Shown piece after piece: positions 1 to 11,339 of a stretch of 64,000 bases of DNA (positions within the stretch are counted from its first letter, which is position 1; the number at the start of each line of letters is the position of its first letter). The DNA lies in assembly GCA_944989445.1 (NCBI GenBank), contig CALYLW010000331.1:574379-638378 (forward strand), written 5' to 3'. Source of the stretch: Ampullaceana balthica. Lineage: Eukaryota > Mollusca > Gastropoda > Lymnaeidae. The notes under the pieces were generated by a model that worked only from the letters and a program-made list of their open reading frames with translations, had not been told where the DNA came from and searched no databases. The translations under genes were made by a program, and so were the position numbers.

Positions 1-45
1 AGAACAGCTAATTCTAAGTCTGCATCATCTGTAAATAGACAGTAT

Positions 46-600
46 AACATAATAATAATAATAATAAAAATAATAAATTGATAATTTTTATAGCGCCGTA
101 TCCCAGCAAGGAGCCGGGCTCACAGCGCTTTACATGGAGATAATAACATACATATAATAATTAAATAAACATTCTTATCATAATAACCACATAAATGACA
201 GTATTTTACACATAAGCCACGTTAATCATTAAAAAGAAATGTTTCTTTAATTTTGAACAAAAAATTTGAAAAGCTCCGTCTTAAGTGCAGTCTTGAAGGA
301 CTTGGTAAATGAAATACTCCGGATGTGTAATGGTAGAGAATTCCATTGTTTGGCTGCACAAAAAGAGAATGACCTTTCACCAAATGTTTTAGTTCGTGTC
401 TTGGGAACACAGAGAATGGCGTGTCTGCAGAAGAGCGTAGCTGACGACTTGGTGAGCAGACTGACAGAAGCTCAGTAAGATAGGAAGGGCATGAGTTAGA
501 AAAGAAGTTGTAACAGAGAACGGACAGTTTGTAATCAATTCGGGCTTGTATAGGTAGCCAATGAAGTGAGTAAAGTAGCGGAGTAACATGGTCTTTTTTT
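46..600. repeat. Interspersed non-autonomous repeat
   Basis: An ATA-rich lead is followed by a segment with the motif AGCGCCGTATCCCAGCAAGG and GCTCACAGCGCTTTACA, and the far end reads AGCCAATGAAGTGAGTAAAG before a T-run. Motifs of this kind recur as dispersed SINE-like or LINE-tail repeats in aquatic invertebrate genomes. The short open frames here have no recognisable protein. The class is uncertain. Confidence 0.45.
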
Positions 601-990
601 TTACCTGTAGTTTTTCAATTGTGATCTAATAATGATTACAACAGATTTCTGATTTCTATCACAGCAATTACAAAATGCTATGACACAATAGTGCACTGAT
701 CCAGATACATGTAACTAACTTTAGGTGTCACTAAAATGCTTTTATTCTTGACTCTTGCTTTACCCAGCAAGCTCATTTAAATTAACAATATGACTTTCTG
801 TATTAATATGCATTGATTGTTTTTTTAAACAAAAAGTTTTCTTTGACATTTCCTAATACCATTAATAGGGCCAAAAAATCTGTAACGTAGTACAGTTGAG
901 CATAGTTATCTTTTAACCCTCTTGACATTTTTGGCGTGGAACAACCAAATTTGCTCATTATCTCACTATCTTAGCATTTCTCATTGATTA
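601..990. other. No gene seen
   Basis: AT-rich sequence without a coding frame, splice pattern or clear repeat terminus. If gene A continues beyond the left edge, this would be intron. Confidence 0.4.
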
Positions 991-2088
991 CAGTTGAACC
1001 CACATACCTCGAGCTCGGTTAGCTCGACCACCCCACTAACTCGACGTTTTTTATTGGAACCGCCAAATTCTCTCTTTGTCTTTGCATTTTTTCATCGGCT
1101 AATTCGATTTTTCTAAGTCGCCGAAACCTAATACCTCGAGCACAAAAGAGGGCCAAATTTGCAACTTAATGTTGGTTATCTCGATCCTCGTCAGTTCGCC
1201 TAGCAATGCATTTTTAGTTCAAAATAGTGTTGACAGCTCGCTTTCTTTGAAACTTCCGGCTATTGTGTGATTCTACGAGATTTGAATAAAAATACCGGAT
1301 GTTATTATCTTCTTTCACTTTCGATCCATGTGTCAATTAGACTTGTTGCTTTGTTACCAGTAAGATACGTGACTGTGACACTAACACGCGCGTGACGATG
1401 AAATCAAATCATTTTCTCAATATTCCAGTACATGTATATAATATTATTAATTTACACGTCATCACTTTTGTAGTTCGAATTCTGATAAGGAATGATTTTT
1501 TTTAAAATTCGCTTACACTTGTTGCCGGCCGAGGTCTAACACACAGCCCACAGCGTGCTGTGATCAACTGACAAGGCCGCAATCGTTTTATTTATATATT
1601 ACAAGACTGAGGAAATTCGAGAGCGTTCTGATTTTAACAGATATCCTGTACGTCAAAAGCATTAAACTTAAAATTACCATATTGATATGTATTTTTTTTT
1701 ATTCGCTGATTTGACGGGCATTACAAACGCTAGCGAATGGGACTAGGCGAGGCGTAAACTTTGACCTTTTAACGCATGCGCAGACAATTGTAAACTGGTA
1801 ACTTATTTTTAATTAAATGGAATCGAAACATGACAGAGACATAATCAAAGTCCTTTACTTCGGCATAAATATATATATATATACATATATATATATAAAT
1901 TCCCGATTAGTCATAACTTTTCCCGACTTTCAAGGCCATTACAAACGCTAGCGGCTGCGAATGGGACTAGGCGAGGCGTAAACTTTGACCTTTTAACGCA
2001 TGCGCAGACAATTGTAAACTGGTAACTTATTTTTAATTAAATGGAATGGAAACATGACAGAGACGTAATCAAAGTCCTTTACTTCGGC

Positions 2089-2138
<50 letters not shown>

Positions 2139-2496
2139 TCCCGATTAGTCATAACTTTTCCTGACTTTCAAGGCCGAGAAATTTTTTTTAAGAATTCCCA
2201 ACTTTTTCTTGTTTTCCTGAGTGGGAACCATGGTTATATTTAAATTTTAAACGGTCCTTAAAAACAAACGGTCATTACAACCTTAGGAAAGAGTGAAGAA
2301 ATATTAGGGTTCCGATACGATTCCGATTAATCGTCCCATCACTAATTAACGCTAACTAATTAATCACGTACATAAAGAAATTTCAAGCACATGTTAATAT
2401 TTTGCCGCCATATTGGATTTCGTTTTAACTCGATCATCGGTTATGTCGACGCCATTTTTCATACCCCAACGCCGTCGACTTAACCGGTTTCGACTT
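991..2496. mobile_element. pogo/Tigger-like non-autonomous DNA transposon (copy 1)
   Basis: It starts CAGTTGAACCCACATACCTC directly after a TA dinucleotide and ends near CCGGTTTCGACTT, the inverse of the start. A second copy at 53174-54501 has the same ends and body, with cleaner termini. The CAGT..AACC ends and TA target duplication are features of the pogo/Tigger group of Tc1/mariner elements. There is no transposase frame. It contains a tandemly duplicated internal segment and an AT microsatellite near 2091-2134. It lies downstream of the second NYN exon of gene A, so it is probably in a gene A intron. Confidence 0.7.
1719..2175. repeat. Tandem internal duplication inside the pogo-like element
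   Basis: Two adjacent units of roughly 220-240 bp each begin CATTACAAACGCTAGCG and run through GCGAGGCGTAAACTTTGACC, CGCATGCGCAGACAATTGTA and a (TA)n tract. The first starts at 1719 and the second at 1937. They differ mainly in TA-tract length and a few bases. Confidence 0.75.
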
Positions 2497-2640
2497 TATG
2501 TCAATTCTTTTGTCACCAAACCTTAATATCTTGAGCACAAAATGGGGTAAAATTTGTAACTTAACGGTTCTCTCAACCCCCATGACAAATCACCAGCTTT
2601 CAAAAATTTTAGTTATCGCTGCCATTTCTATGACAATTAG
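2497..2640. repeat. Extra terminal fragment of the same pogo-like element
   Basis: Just outside the element, the sequence around 2514-2565 (CACCAAACCTTAATATC, GAGCACAAAATGGGG) repeats the subterminal block found near 1120-1160 and 53310-53340. This suggests a partial duplication or a neighbouring decayed copy. Confidence 0.45.
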
Positions 2641-3021
2641 TTTTTAAAGCCCAGTAAATCTTACCAAAAAAAAATGAGCCAAACTGAAAAAAAACAGAGA
2701 TAATAATGGAATTTTCATGTATATTGAAAAAGCCTTTTTTATTCATCAACTTGCTGGGATTATATTTATTTTTCAGGGTTTTTTTTTAAAGATTTGACAC
2801 ACAAAAATTAACCCTAGGTCAAATTAATATGCCATTTCACCATCTCATTATCCCCATCCTTTCATCAAACATAGTGCAGCAACACTATTGTGTGAAAAAA
2901 AGCAAAAATGTTAATGAGCAACAAATCATAAGTTTACCAATTACTGTGGCACACCAAAAAAATTTAATTAGGGAAACAATCTATCAAAACACTAATGTAA
3001 ATTTTAAAATTATTGACTTAC

Positions 3022-3142
3022 TTTTTATTAGAATAACTTTGGCCTTGGCAGTTCCTACTTCTCTAGAAAAATCTTCAATTTTTTGTACTATTTTTAAATC
3101 AGAGGAATGAGACCTTTCTGAACTCATGTGCCATATGTCAAC
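3022..3142 (-). CDS. Gene A exon 4: middle of the NYN domain
   Basis: This 121 nt exon has acceptor CATCTTTTAG/GTTGAC and donor AAAA/GTAAGT. It encodes VDIWHMSSERSHSSDLKIVQ and onward to KVILIK. Gene B has an exon of exactly the same length and phases at 26521-26641. The D in SSDLK matches a conserved acidic position of MARF1-type NYN domains. Confidence 0.78.
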
Positions 3143-6100
3143 CTAAAAGATGGGGTAATCGGTAATAGTTACAAGCAATTTCAAGGAACTGAGTATTACA
3201 AGGAAACGAATTTACACAATTTAAAAAATTATATAGAGGACTACATGATAATTAGATAAATTATCGATTTAATTTTGACTAAAAATGTTGTTATATAATT
3301 AAATAAAACTGTCCATAAGTTGCATGAGGCTTATAAAGGATCTGGAAAGTTTCCTTTTGGATCTTCTACACCAGGGGTGGGCAAACTATGGCCTGCGGGC
3401 CGCATGCGGCCCGCCAGGGCATATCATGCTGCCCGTGGGTATGTACATGTTGTGATCTTATGTCGATGTTAATTTTCATTGTTTAGAATATTTGCTAGAT
3501 TTCAAAAAATGTATTCCGATTATTTGATTCGAAAGGACTGAATGTTAAACTGCAGGGCAATAGCTTGTTTGCAAATGAAATGCATGTGCATGTTAAATCA
3601 CTTCAGGCAAAGGTCTCCCTGCTCCCCAGGCAAGTAGGTGAAGACAGGTTTCGCAATTTCCCTTTGCTGAAACAGAAAACCATTTCTGGTGAATTTACTG
3701 ACAAGTACAAGGCTAAATTGGGTGCCTTGGCTGTGGAATTTGAAAGTAGGTTTCAAAACTTCAAGAACCTGGAACCACTCTTCAATATCCTCAGTTTACC
3801 ATTTAGTGCAGAAGCTATTTCAGCTCCAGAGGATATGCATTTAGAAAGGCTTGACCTACAAGCAGATTATGACCTGAAGGAGAAATTCAAGCCAGTTCTT
3901 CAGCTGAAGTTTTATGGATGTTTGCCAGCAGCAGCATTTAAACACTTAAAAAGCTTTGCTGCCAAACGTTTGTCACTATTTGGACCCACATACATCTGTG
4001 AGCAAGCTTTTTCTTGCATGAAAATAAACAAGTTTTAGACAAGAGCGATGTTGACTGACAAAATTTGAATGTAGTCATGAAAATCACAACCAGTAAACTG
4101 GTTCCACAGTTCAAGATCATTATCCAAAATTGTTGGCAGTTACATACTTCTCACTAATTATAATTGTACTCTATAGTCAGCTTACAAGTAAATTATAAAT
4201 TATGTTCCTACGAGCAACAAAGCCCGTCCAAGGACGTTCCGCCACCGTTCGGTGGCATGTTGTAACTCCCCTCCAACAGCCGTCTCGACCGGCATTACAT
4301 GTGCATCGCGTCAAAAATACTATTTATTATAGTTAAAATAAATAACTCGTAAAAACAGAGCTTTTTGCTATAAATCCCAACGCGCATAACTCAAAATAAA
4401 GTCTTGGAAGAAATACTGCACCAAAAATAACTTGTTTTGAACGTCCGCGTAAATGGCGTAAACGTGTTCAATATGATTGGCTGTAGGAGTCATATGTGTT
4501 TGAGGAACCAATCGCTATAGATGACCGGACAGAAACTTGCCTTTTATTATATAGGATTTCGTTATAGTTATTATGACAGGTAACAATAAACTTTTGTTAA
4601 AACAGTGATGAAAAGTAAAATCTTATTATCAAATTAGAAACTGTTTTAGTTCGTATTTTAAAATGTAATGTACATGTTAAATAGAGTGTGAATGTGAAAT
4701 AAAATGATAAGTACATGGTTATAATGATTAATTCATATTTTATACGGGTTAAATTGTATTTGAAGTAGATAAAATGCATATGCCGCCCGCCTACAACGAT
4801 AAAGTTTGCAATGCGGCCCTCCATCGAAAAAGTTTGCCCACCCCTGTTCTACAACAACAAAATGTTAACTTGCATTCAAACATAAATGTTTAAATAAATT
4901 TAATTTTTTTTAAAAACAGCAAATTCTTCCCTGCTCTCAACTTTTATAATTCTCTTAATCTTTGCAAGTTTTAGTCCTGCAATCAACCTTCATTTCACAC
5001 AATGTGTATTGTATTCATATCTTTAAAAATGTCAGAAAGTTATACTTGCAAAATATTTGGTAAAATATAATTTTTAAACACGTTTTACTCTGGGATAAAG
5101 GATCTCTTGTCTGACTTTCATACTTCATACTACCATTCATAGTAAAAAAAATTAATACTCTATCACCATGGTGTTAAGTGATTATTTATAGAAAAATGAT
5201 AACAACCATTTAATGATGATGCCTATTAATGAAGTTAAATACATTTTTGACATTATTCTAAGTTTATTAAGCTTAGTTAAATTTTTATTAACAATAATGA
5301 TGTGAAAGCACTGTTGATATTTAACAACATTGATAATAACTCAATAAGGGAATATAAAATTTAATTGTAAATGATAATTAGATATGCACCAATTAATTAC
5401 TACTCAAAGTAGTAAATATCAAATGGCTTTAATTATTTCATGCTGATTTGTAAATTTCATTGGCAATAAAATTGTGGAACAGTATTCCAAATTCTCACAC
5501 TTTGCACTATTTTGAACAGACTAAGAGCAGCATCTAAATACTTACACAACTAAATACTTATACTTATACAACTAGCTTGATAAGTTTCAAATAATTGGGG
5601 TGAGACTGCAACCAGGCTTTTAAATTAGTAAGTGTATAACATATAAACTGGGTATTAGTTAGCCTGACAGGACGTAACAAAACAGCCAATGTTTCGGCAA
5701 AGAGCCTTCTTCAACGAACAAATAGTACACAAATAAAACAAAAGAATAAAAAAACTTAGCTGCTGTGAAATCCAATTAGTCCAGTAGAGATCTCTACTGG
5801 ACTAAATTGGATTTCACCGCAGCTAAGTTTTTTTATTCTTTCGTTTTATTCGTGTACTATTTGTTCGTTGAAGAAGGCTCTTTGCCGAAACGTTGGCTGT
5901 TTTGTTACGTCCTGTCAGGCTAACTAATACCCTGTTTATATGTTATACACTTACTGATAAGTTTCAATCTGCTTATTGACCTGGTCATAGCTGCGGGACA
6001 GCAACACTCTGTGTCATGAATGATGTTCTTTGTAATGCCGCCATGGTTATATGACCATCTTGGTCTATTAGGCCTAAGTACTGTGTTTATGTGATTGACC

Positions 6101-9100
6101 ATGAGGTTCTGTTGTCAAGACTTCTGACTGAGGTTGGCATCTCAATTATTTGTGGCTCTGATCTTCAGAAATTAGCCATATCATGGATAAAAGTTGGCAC
6201 TTATGACATCCCTTTCTCCAACACCATCAAAGATCTAGGTTTCTAAAATTGACAGAAAGCTCATGACGACCTCCCATATTGGTTCTGTGGTCAAAGCTTG
6301 TCAAAACCTAATGCAGAGTCTCCAGAAAGTGCAAAACATAGTAGCATGGATTATATTGTGGATGAGCAAGTCAGACCACATGAAACCGGCACTTAGGTAT
6401 CTACACTGTGGCTGAAAGAATAGACCATAAGGTTCTGACACTTTCTTATGGCTGTATGGGATTATCAGTGCTGCAGTAGCAATCAACATCGGAACATGTA
6501 TCTCTAAAGGGGCTACAATCTTCTACCCAGTCAGGTCTGAAAATTCCTGGTGTGGATAGAAACAGGAGGAAGTCCCTTTGCATGCGTTATTTTGAATCGG
6601 CGGCACCAAAATTATGGAACAGTATTCAGAAATTGTTCAAAGAGTATGAAAACAAAGAAAAATTAAAGAAAATTTTGAAGACTTTTTTTTATCCAATAAA
6701 GAGTTTTTTTTACCATCAGAGCGCAACTGACATGCCAGTATAGCATGGATAGTGTTAGTGCTATATATTTTTAAAAAAGAGGTTTGATTGTTTTGGTGAA
6801 GTATACAGCATTTTTTTGTTGATTAATTATTCAGGTAATTATGATGCCACTTCTCATTCCAATGATGTCAGATTTGCATGTCTGCTGATCTCCTACACAC
6901 ATCTCCTAAATGATATATAAATAAAATTAACTTCATAGATAGCATGCTTTCTAATACCAAAGGTTGCTTTGAATGACGACCATTTAAGCTTCATTTGAAT
7001 TTCGTGAACAAATTCAACATATACCTGACTCATTTTCAAATAATAATTCTTATTTCTACATACTGTGAAAAACCTGCTTATTGGAGAATGTAAAAAGGGT
7101 GGGTAAACTATTTCAATAAGCATATATTGATATATAGTTAATTTTTTATCACAATAATAAATTATTTAAACTACAAAGCATGAAGTTAAATTTAATTCTT
7201 ACCCCACAATCGTAAAGAGCCAGTTGTATCTTAATATGCAGTTTTTTAACATCCATTATGCAGCAGAAATATTTCTCTTCATTGTTTGGATCCACTAAAA
7301 TAAATTGTTTCCTTACAAGTTGTATTATTTCTTCAGGAGTTTTATCTCTGGGTATAGGACACTGTTGGACATCCCAAAGCACTAATACATAAACTTTCCC
7401 TAAAGGATCAATGATAAAATAATTCCACAAACTTGTAAAGCAACATTGTTAAATTCAATTCATAGCATGCATAAATAAAAAACATACCAGTAATTTATAA
7501 TCAAAAATATTTTTTTAAAGAAAAAATTAGTAACTTAGTTCACCTAGTTAGGACATAGCAGTGATAAAAAAATTGTAGATTTTAATAGCATCTTTTTTTT
7601 TCAGGCTTACTGATAACAAGTACAATAACTTCCTCTCTACCTAGCTTAAATGCAGTCCCCCCACCCGGTTTATAAAATGTTAAGAATGTTGAAAAATTGT
7701 GTGTAATGGTTAAATAAATTTTAAAAATAACTAATCTGCTGTTGATTAATTAAACAGACAGCCTCTATCTATTTTAATTGGAAGTTAGTTGAAAAATAGT
7801 AATCAGCATATTCAAAACTACTTAGAAAAAATTCAACATCCATACTGACCTGTTGTAGTTGTAAAATCAGAACCAGTTTGCCTTTAAGTATTAAATATAG
7901 GGAAAATATGCAATATAAAAATTATGGCAAATTTAGTCTCAACGAGGAAGAAGAACAAAAATAATCATTAATAATTAATTAATTACATATACAAACACAA
8001 AAATTTGATAAATGGCTAAAACAGCTTCCTACTAGATTTGAAATGGTATAGTTTTCTTAAGCTGACATGTTTTTGAGGAGCTTATAGTTCTTTCTAATGC
8101 AATTAGATAACAACAAAAAAACTTATTTTCATTACAAAATGTATATGTATTTTTTATTTAATATTAATTTTTAATTACAAATGACATGTGGACTATATTG
8201 ACCTAAACAATGTTCCCTCTAAGGTTCGTTGGTCAGTGTCCAAAGTTTTACATTCCACAAACACAGATACCTTATCCTTATCAAAATTTTGCTGGATGGT
8301 GATTCTAAACTGCTTCGTGGCGTCAGTCAGATATCTGCGCGGCCACTCAGCCACCCATCTTAAAGGGAACATTGGACCTAAATATAACTTAATCACGTCA
8401 AAATACATATGTTTATTTACCTCTGATTCAACAATAAAGGGGTATGCCCTGCTGCATTCTTCTTAATCTCATTAGTGGCTTCCTGGCTAATAGATTCAGT
8501 TGAAAGTCTCATTTTCTCTTCAATTTCATTATGTGTAACATTTTGAACTGTAATGATATTTTGATTGTGTGCATTCGTTTCACGTTTACTGCTAACAGTG
8601 CTTTGCGGAATTTCCTTTAGTGTTGTTGAATCAATATTGGCAGATGAGTTGCTACTAATTGCTCTCATCTTTGTCATAAATTGCATATTTTGCAACGTGC
8701 AACTATCTATTGGTTCACTGATAACACCAGGCTCACATTGCTCTTCAAACAAGTTCTTTGGAAATTTTGATTGCAAACATCTGGATTCCAAATTCTGATT
8801 TTCGGGAGTATCTATTGAAAAATTGTGCACCACTGCAGTCTTTTTTGGTCGACAACTTTCAGTTGGGGCCGTTACAATTTTCACAGCATTTAATGGTGAG
8901 TTGTTTTGCATTTTGTCTTCATCAACTTTGTACAATTGTTGATCTTTTGTTAAAATAATATTTGATTTTTCAATTGATGATTGTGTTTGACTTGATAGTC
9001 TTTTTAACTCAATAAGCCGAGTCTTATTTTCAATGAAGTATTTTTGCCTTTCTACATGCAACAAATATTCTCTTTCCCTAATTTCAAAAGCTTTTTTCTT

Positions 9101-9583
9101 CAATATTGTTCTAATGGTTTTCACATCTTTATCTGGCTTGTAATACCTTATAGGATACACATTTCGAAGAAAAATGTCAAGTTGCAACTCATTTTTATTT
9201 GAAGTTGTTAACACAGGAACAACATTCCCATAATAAAGAGATTCTGCTAAAGACGGATGGCTCTCATAAAAAATCTGGGTATATTTGGAGAACTCATTTG
9301 TAACATACAAAAAAGTAAACATAGCCAGTTTATAAACTTTATCCACTTGTTCAAGATGCAGGGCTTCCAGTTTTAAAATTTGCACTCTATATTTTTGACT
9401 TTGCAAAAATGTTTTAAAAGTTTCAGCATCTTTTTCATCTTTTGGTGCACATATTATAAGAATTTCAAAATAATGTTTCTGTAAGTCTGGTGACATAAAC
9501 CGAATATAGTCAGAATAATCATATCCAGGTCTATTGGCATTTGGGTGTGCTAAACACACATTTGAAGATGGACTCTCAGACAT
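3022..9583 (-). CDS. Gene A: TIR-domain protein fused to a MARF1-like NYN domain (3' end outside the window)
   Basis: Exons on the minus strand are 9583-8421, 7881-7850, 7399-7203 and 3142-3022. All junctions have GT/AG ends and the phases agree throughout. The first exon encodes a TIR domain (about residues 38-152; FEILIICAPKDE, FTFLYVTNEF, VVPVLTTSN), then a charged helix and a low-complexity linker. The later exons encode the first two thirds of an NYN ribonuclease domain (VLWDVQQCPIP, HSSDLKIVQ). The start ATG at 9583 is the first after an in-frame TAA in the same exon. The expected third NYN exon (DVDF block, seen in gene B) is not found between 3022 and 1, so the gene should continue past the left edge. 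The RHIM-like motif present in B and C is degraded here. Role in immune signalling with RNA cleavage is inferred from the domains. Confidence 0.78.
3372..4846 (+). mobile_element. hAT transposon with GTF2IRD2-like transposase remnant
   Basis: The ends are CAGGGGTGGGCAAACT and AGTTTGCCCACCCCTG, flanked by the 8-bp target duplication TTCTACAC / TTCTACAA. The frame 3565-4038 encodes the C-terminal part of a hAT transposase, ending in the dimerisation region (LFGPTYICEQAFSCMK). It is cut short by a TAG after the INKF sequence. The protein type is that of GTF2IRD2/ZBED-like hAT derivatives. The same family sits inverted at 28366-30049. Here it lies in the intron between NYN exons of gene A. Confidence 0.88.
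4212..4558. repeat. Insertion nested in the hAT element
   Basis: Compared with the sister hAT copy at 28.4-30.0 kb, the sequence is collinear up to AAATTATGTTCCTAC and resumes near TGACAGGTAACAATAAAC. The roughly 340 bp between (beginning GAGCAACAAAGCCCGTCC, ending CTTTTATTATATAGGA) are absent from the other copy. It is a separate short interspersed repeat of unknown class. Confidence 0.6.
4855..5631. other. Intron sequence, nothing recognised
   Basis: AT-rich part of the gene A intron between NYN exons. No coding frame or repeat terminus is evident. Confidence 0.5.
5632..5951. repeat. Long near-perfect palindrome (foldback element)
   Basis: The two arms of about 155 bp are reverse complements around TCCAGTAGAGATCTCTACTGG. 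The outer arms read GTGTATAACATATAAACTGG and CCCTGTTTATATGTTATACAC. The arms include GCCAACGTTTCGGCAAAGAG and CCTGACAGGACGTAACAAAA. A single diverged arm-like piece occurs near 14150-14240. Confidence 0.85.
6080..6745 (+). pseudogene. LINE reverse-transcriptase C-terminal remnant
   Basis: Broken frames on the plus strand spell VIDHEVLLSRLLTEVGI near 6090, then the signature of the region after the polymerase (RYFESAAPKLWNSI) at 6587-6630, ending in a lysine-rich tail (FKEYENKEKLKKIL). This is the usual C-terminus of CR1/L2/Jockey-type LINE proteins. Several stops and frameshifts show it is dead. It lies in a gene A intron. Confidence 0.7.
6746..7202. other. Intron sequence, nothing recognised
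   Basis: No credible coding or repeat structure between the LINE remnant and the first NYN exon of gene A. Confidence 0.4.
7203..7399 (-). CDS. Gene A exon 3: start of the NYN domain
   Basis: This 197 nt exon has acceptor GATCCTTTAG/GGAAAG and donor TGTGGG/GTAAGA. It encodes KVYVLVLWDVQQCPIPRD and onward to YDCG. WD followed by a hydrophilic residue and C is the first acidic strand of MARF1-like NYN domains. Gene B has the same length, phases and motif at 28031-28227. Confidence 0.82.
7850..7881 (-). CDS. Gene A exon 2: 32 nt linker mini-exon
   Basis: Acceptor TACTTAAAG/GCAAAC and donor CAACAG/GTCAGT. It completes an R codon from the TIR exon and then reads QTGSDFTTTT, leaving one base for the NYN exon. 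Without it the TIR and NYN exons are out of phase. Counterparts of 38 and 41 nt exist in genes B and C. The acceptor is weak, so the exact boundary is inferred from phase. Confidence 0.6.
8208..8374. mobile_element. hAT-type MITE with perfect 8-bp target duplication
   Basis: The ends are CAATGTTCCCTCTAAGG and CTTAAAGGGAACATTG, flanked on both sides by GACCTAAA. Related copies lie at 17928-18139 and 56871-57092. It sits in intron 1 of gene A, 46 bp past the splice donor of the TIR exon. Confidence 0.9.
8421..9583 (-). CDS. Gene A exon 1 (coding part): TIR domain, helix and linker
   Basis: It encodes 387 residues and two bases, ending CAG AG/GTAAATAA. The TIR domain spans about residues 38-152, with strand A FEILIICAPKDE, strand D/E FTFLYVTNEFSKYTQ, VVPVLTTSN, and a closing LRNVYPIRYYK. 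A charged helix (EIREREYLLHVERQKYF) follows, as in B and C. Near residues 346-354 VQNVTHNEI aligns with the RHIM-like region of B (VGNVTNLLIGDHGN) but lacks the LLIG core. Confidence 0.85.
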
Positions 9584-9692
9584 TATATGCAAATTCAAAT
9601 TGAGACCTAAATCAACACAGTCTCTATTCAAACTTTAATCTGGAATGCCAAGACGTCTCTTTGTCTTTGCACTTGTTTGAACTATACATAGC
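9584..9692 (-). promoter_or_regulatory. Gene A 5' UTR piece with an upstream ORF
   Basis: A splice acceptor (TTTATTTTAAAG/GCTATG) would open the coding exon at 9692. Between it and the start codon is an ATG at about 9689 that opens a 20-odd codon frame ending TAG about 50 bases before the main start. A TAA in the main frame precedes the ATG at 9583. Confidence 0.45.
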
Positions 9693-10493
9693 CTTTAAAA
9701 TAAAAATAAAATATTTAAAAAATTAATTAATTAATGATTTTAAATAAAAAAAACCAAATGAACATTGACATTTTACAAGAAATTTTGTCAAATCAATGTC
9801 AATACATTAATTATTTTAAGTTTTAACTACTAACAATGATATAATTATAATGTAATTTATTTTTATTAATCATATTTAATGTGCTTGTTCGTTAATTTAT
9901 GGACTTTTATTATTTAATTTTGTGATTTATTATCTATTTTTAAAGTTATTTATTATACTATTACTATTAACTAAACGGTACTAATGCTCACAAGTGAAAG
10001 AAATAACAGTTTAGTTTTGACAAATAAGAATAAGAAAGAGTCATAAGACTTCAGAAATGCAATGAAATGTTAATGAGAAATGTAAACATAATTTTGTTGA
10101 AATTCTAGGTTTTCTTTATTTATGAATTTGATGATGGCACATTTTTTGGCGGTATGGCACACCCAGGCAAATGAACGTGACATTAATCCAAATCTGGCAA
10201 AAATCTTTAACACTTTGACATTAGTCTGAGTTACAGTACTCAGTAGGCCTACTATTCAGTACAGTACAGTGGTCAGTGGTGTTAATTATTCAAATTATTC
10301 TATGAAATCTATGTCTAAGGCTCTAACTCTAAGGCCTAGTGCTTTTACTATTACATTCTTGAATTTGAATGTAATTAAATAAAGGTTAAAGGTTATATTG
10401 AAAACTCTTTGAAAATTTTATTTTTCATGTTTCTATTTCAATAGTCAATAATTTAAACTATTGTAATTTTTAAATATGTTTAAAACAGCTAAC

Positions 10494-10600
10494 CTGTTTG
10501 ACTGTGTAAGATCAGGACCGGTCACGTTCAACCTGGACAGTACTGGACACGTAACTTCAATTCGTCCGTATTACTAACTACCCATAGTACTCAATCTCTC
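10494..10600 (-). promoter_or_regulatory. Possible non-coding first exon of gene A
   Basis: A patch less AT-rich than its surroundings ends on the minus strand in CAGTCAAACAG/GTTAGC, a usable donor. It contains GTGACCGGTCC and GTCCAGTACTGTCCAGG. It would splice to the acceptor at 9692. No TATA box or other promoter motif is clear. Confidence 0.3.
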
Positions 10601-11330
10601 TCTTCTTTTTTTTAAAATTAAATAAATAATTATTATTTTATTATAATTATGTAAGACCCTGATCTTTAAAACAGCATCAAGTTAAGCGACGTTAAGTGTT
10701 AAGTTAAGTTAGTTAATTAAGTTAAGAAGTTAAGTTACAATTCAATAAAATAACCGTTTGAATATTTCATATAGACGTTATCGGAAAGTTATACTTTTTC
10801 GAAAAAAATATATTTTAATACGGTTTTCGTACTAAAATTATTTTCTACAGTTTCTACATAATTAAAAATATAATAACAAGAATATTGCCTCTTATTGACT
10901 TATTCTTTAAAAAAATATTTATAGAATTTTTTAACATAAACTTCAGCAAACAGGAAGTAAAGTACAAAGCAATTGTTAAATGTAAATAAGGGGTATCGTT
11001 TTGTAATCATAATGCTTTACTTCATTAACTAAATAACGTAATAAGTATAAGTTTAAAAAGGACGTGGATGTCAGTCACTGAAAAATCCCAGAAATCCCTT
11101 TCTAAAATTTCTTGAGACCTGAAAATAAATTTACAGATTTTTCAAACTCTGAAACCAGTGCCGTAGGCGTAGGCAGCGTGGCTTTCTGACGCCTGGGCGT
11201 AACCCAGTATCGCATCATTGCATTCATCCTAATCTGATCGTTTAGAGCTGAAAAAATGCCTTAGTAATTGAAAAACCTGAAGCCCTGTAACTGTTATAGT
11301 TATAGCTTAAATAATTTATAAATTTAATGC
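10601..11330. other. Nothing recognised
   Basis: AT-rich spacer with a short GTTAAG-rich stretch near 10675-10735. No gene seen. Confidence 0.4.
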
Positions 11331-11339
11331 ATTGTTAAA

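Noticed and set aside
8565..8958. Plus-strand open frames opposite gene A
   Set aside because: They are antisense shadows of the TIR exon linker.
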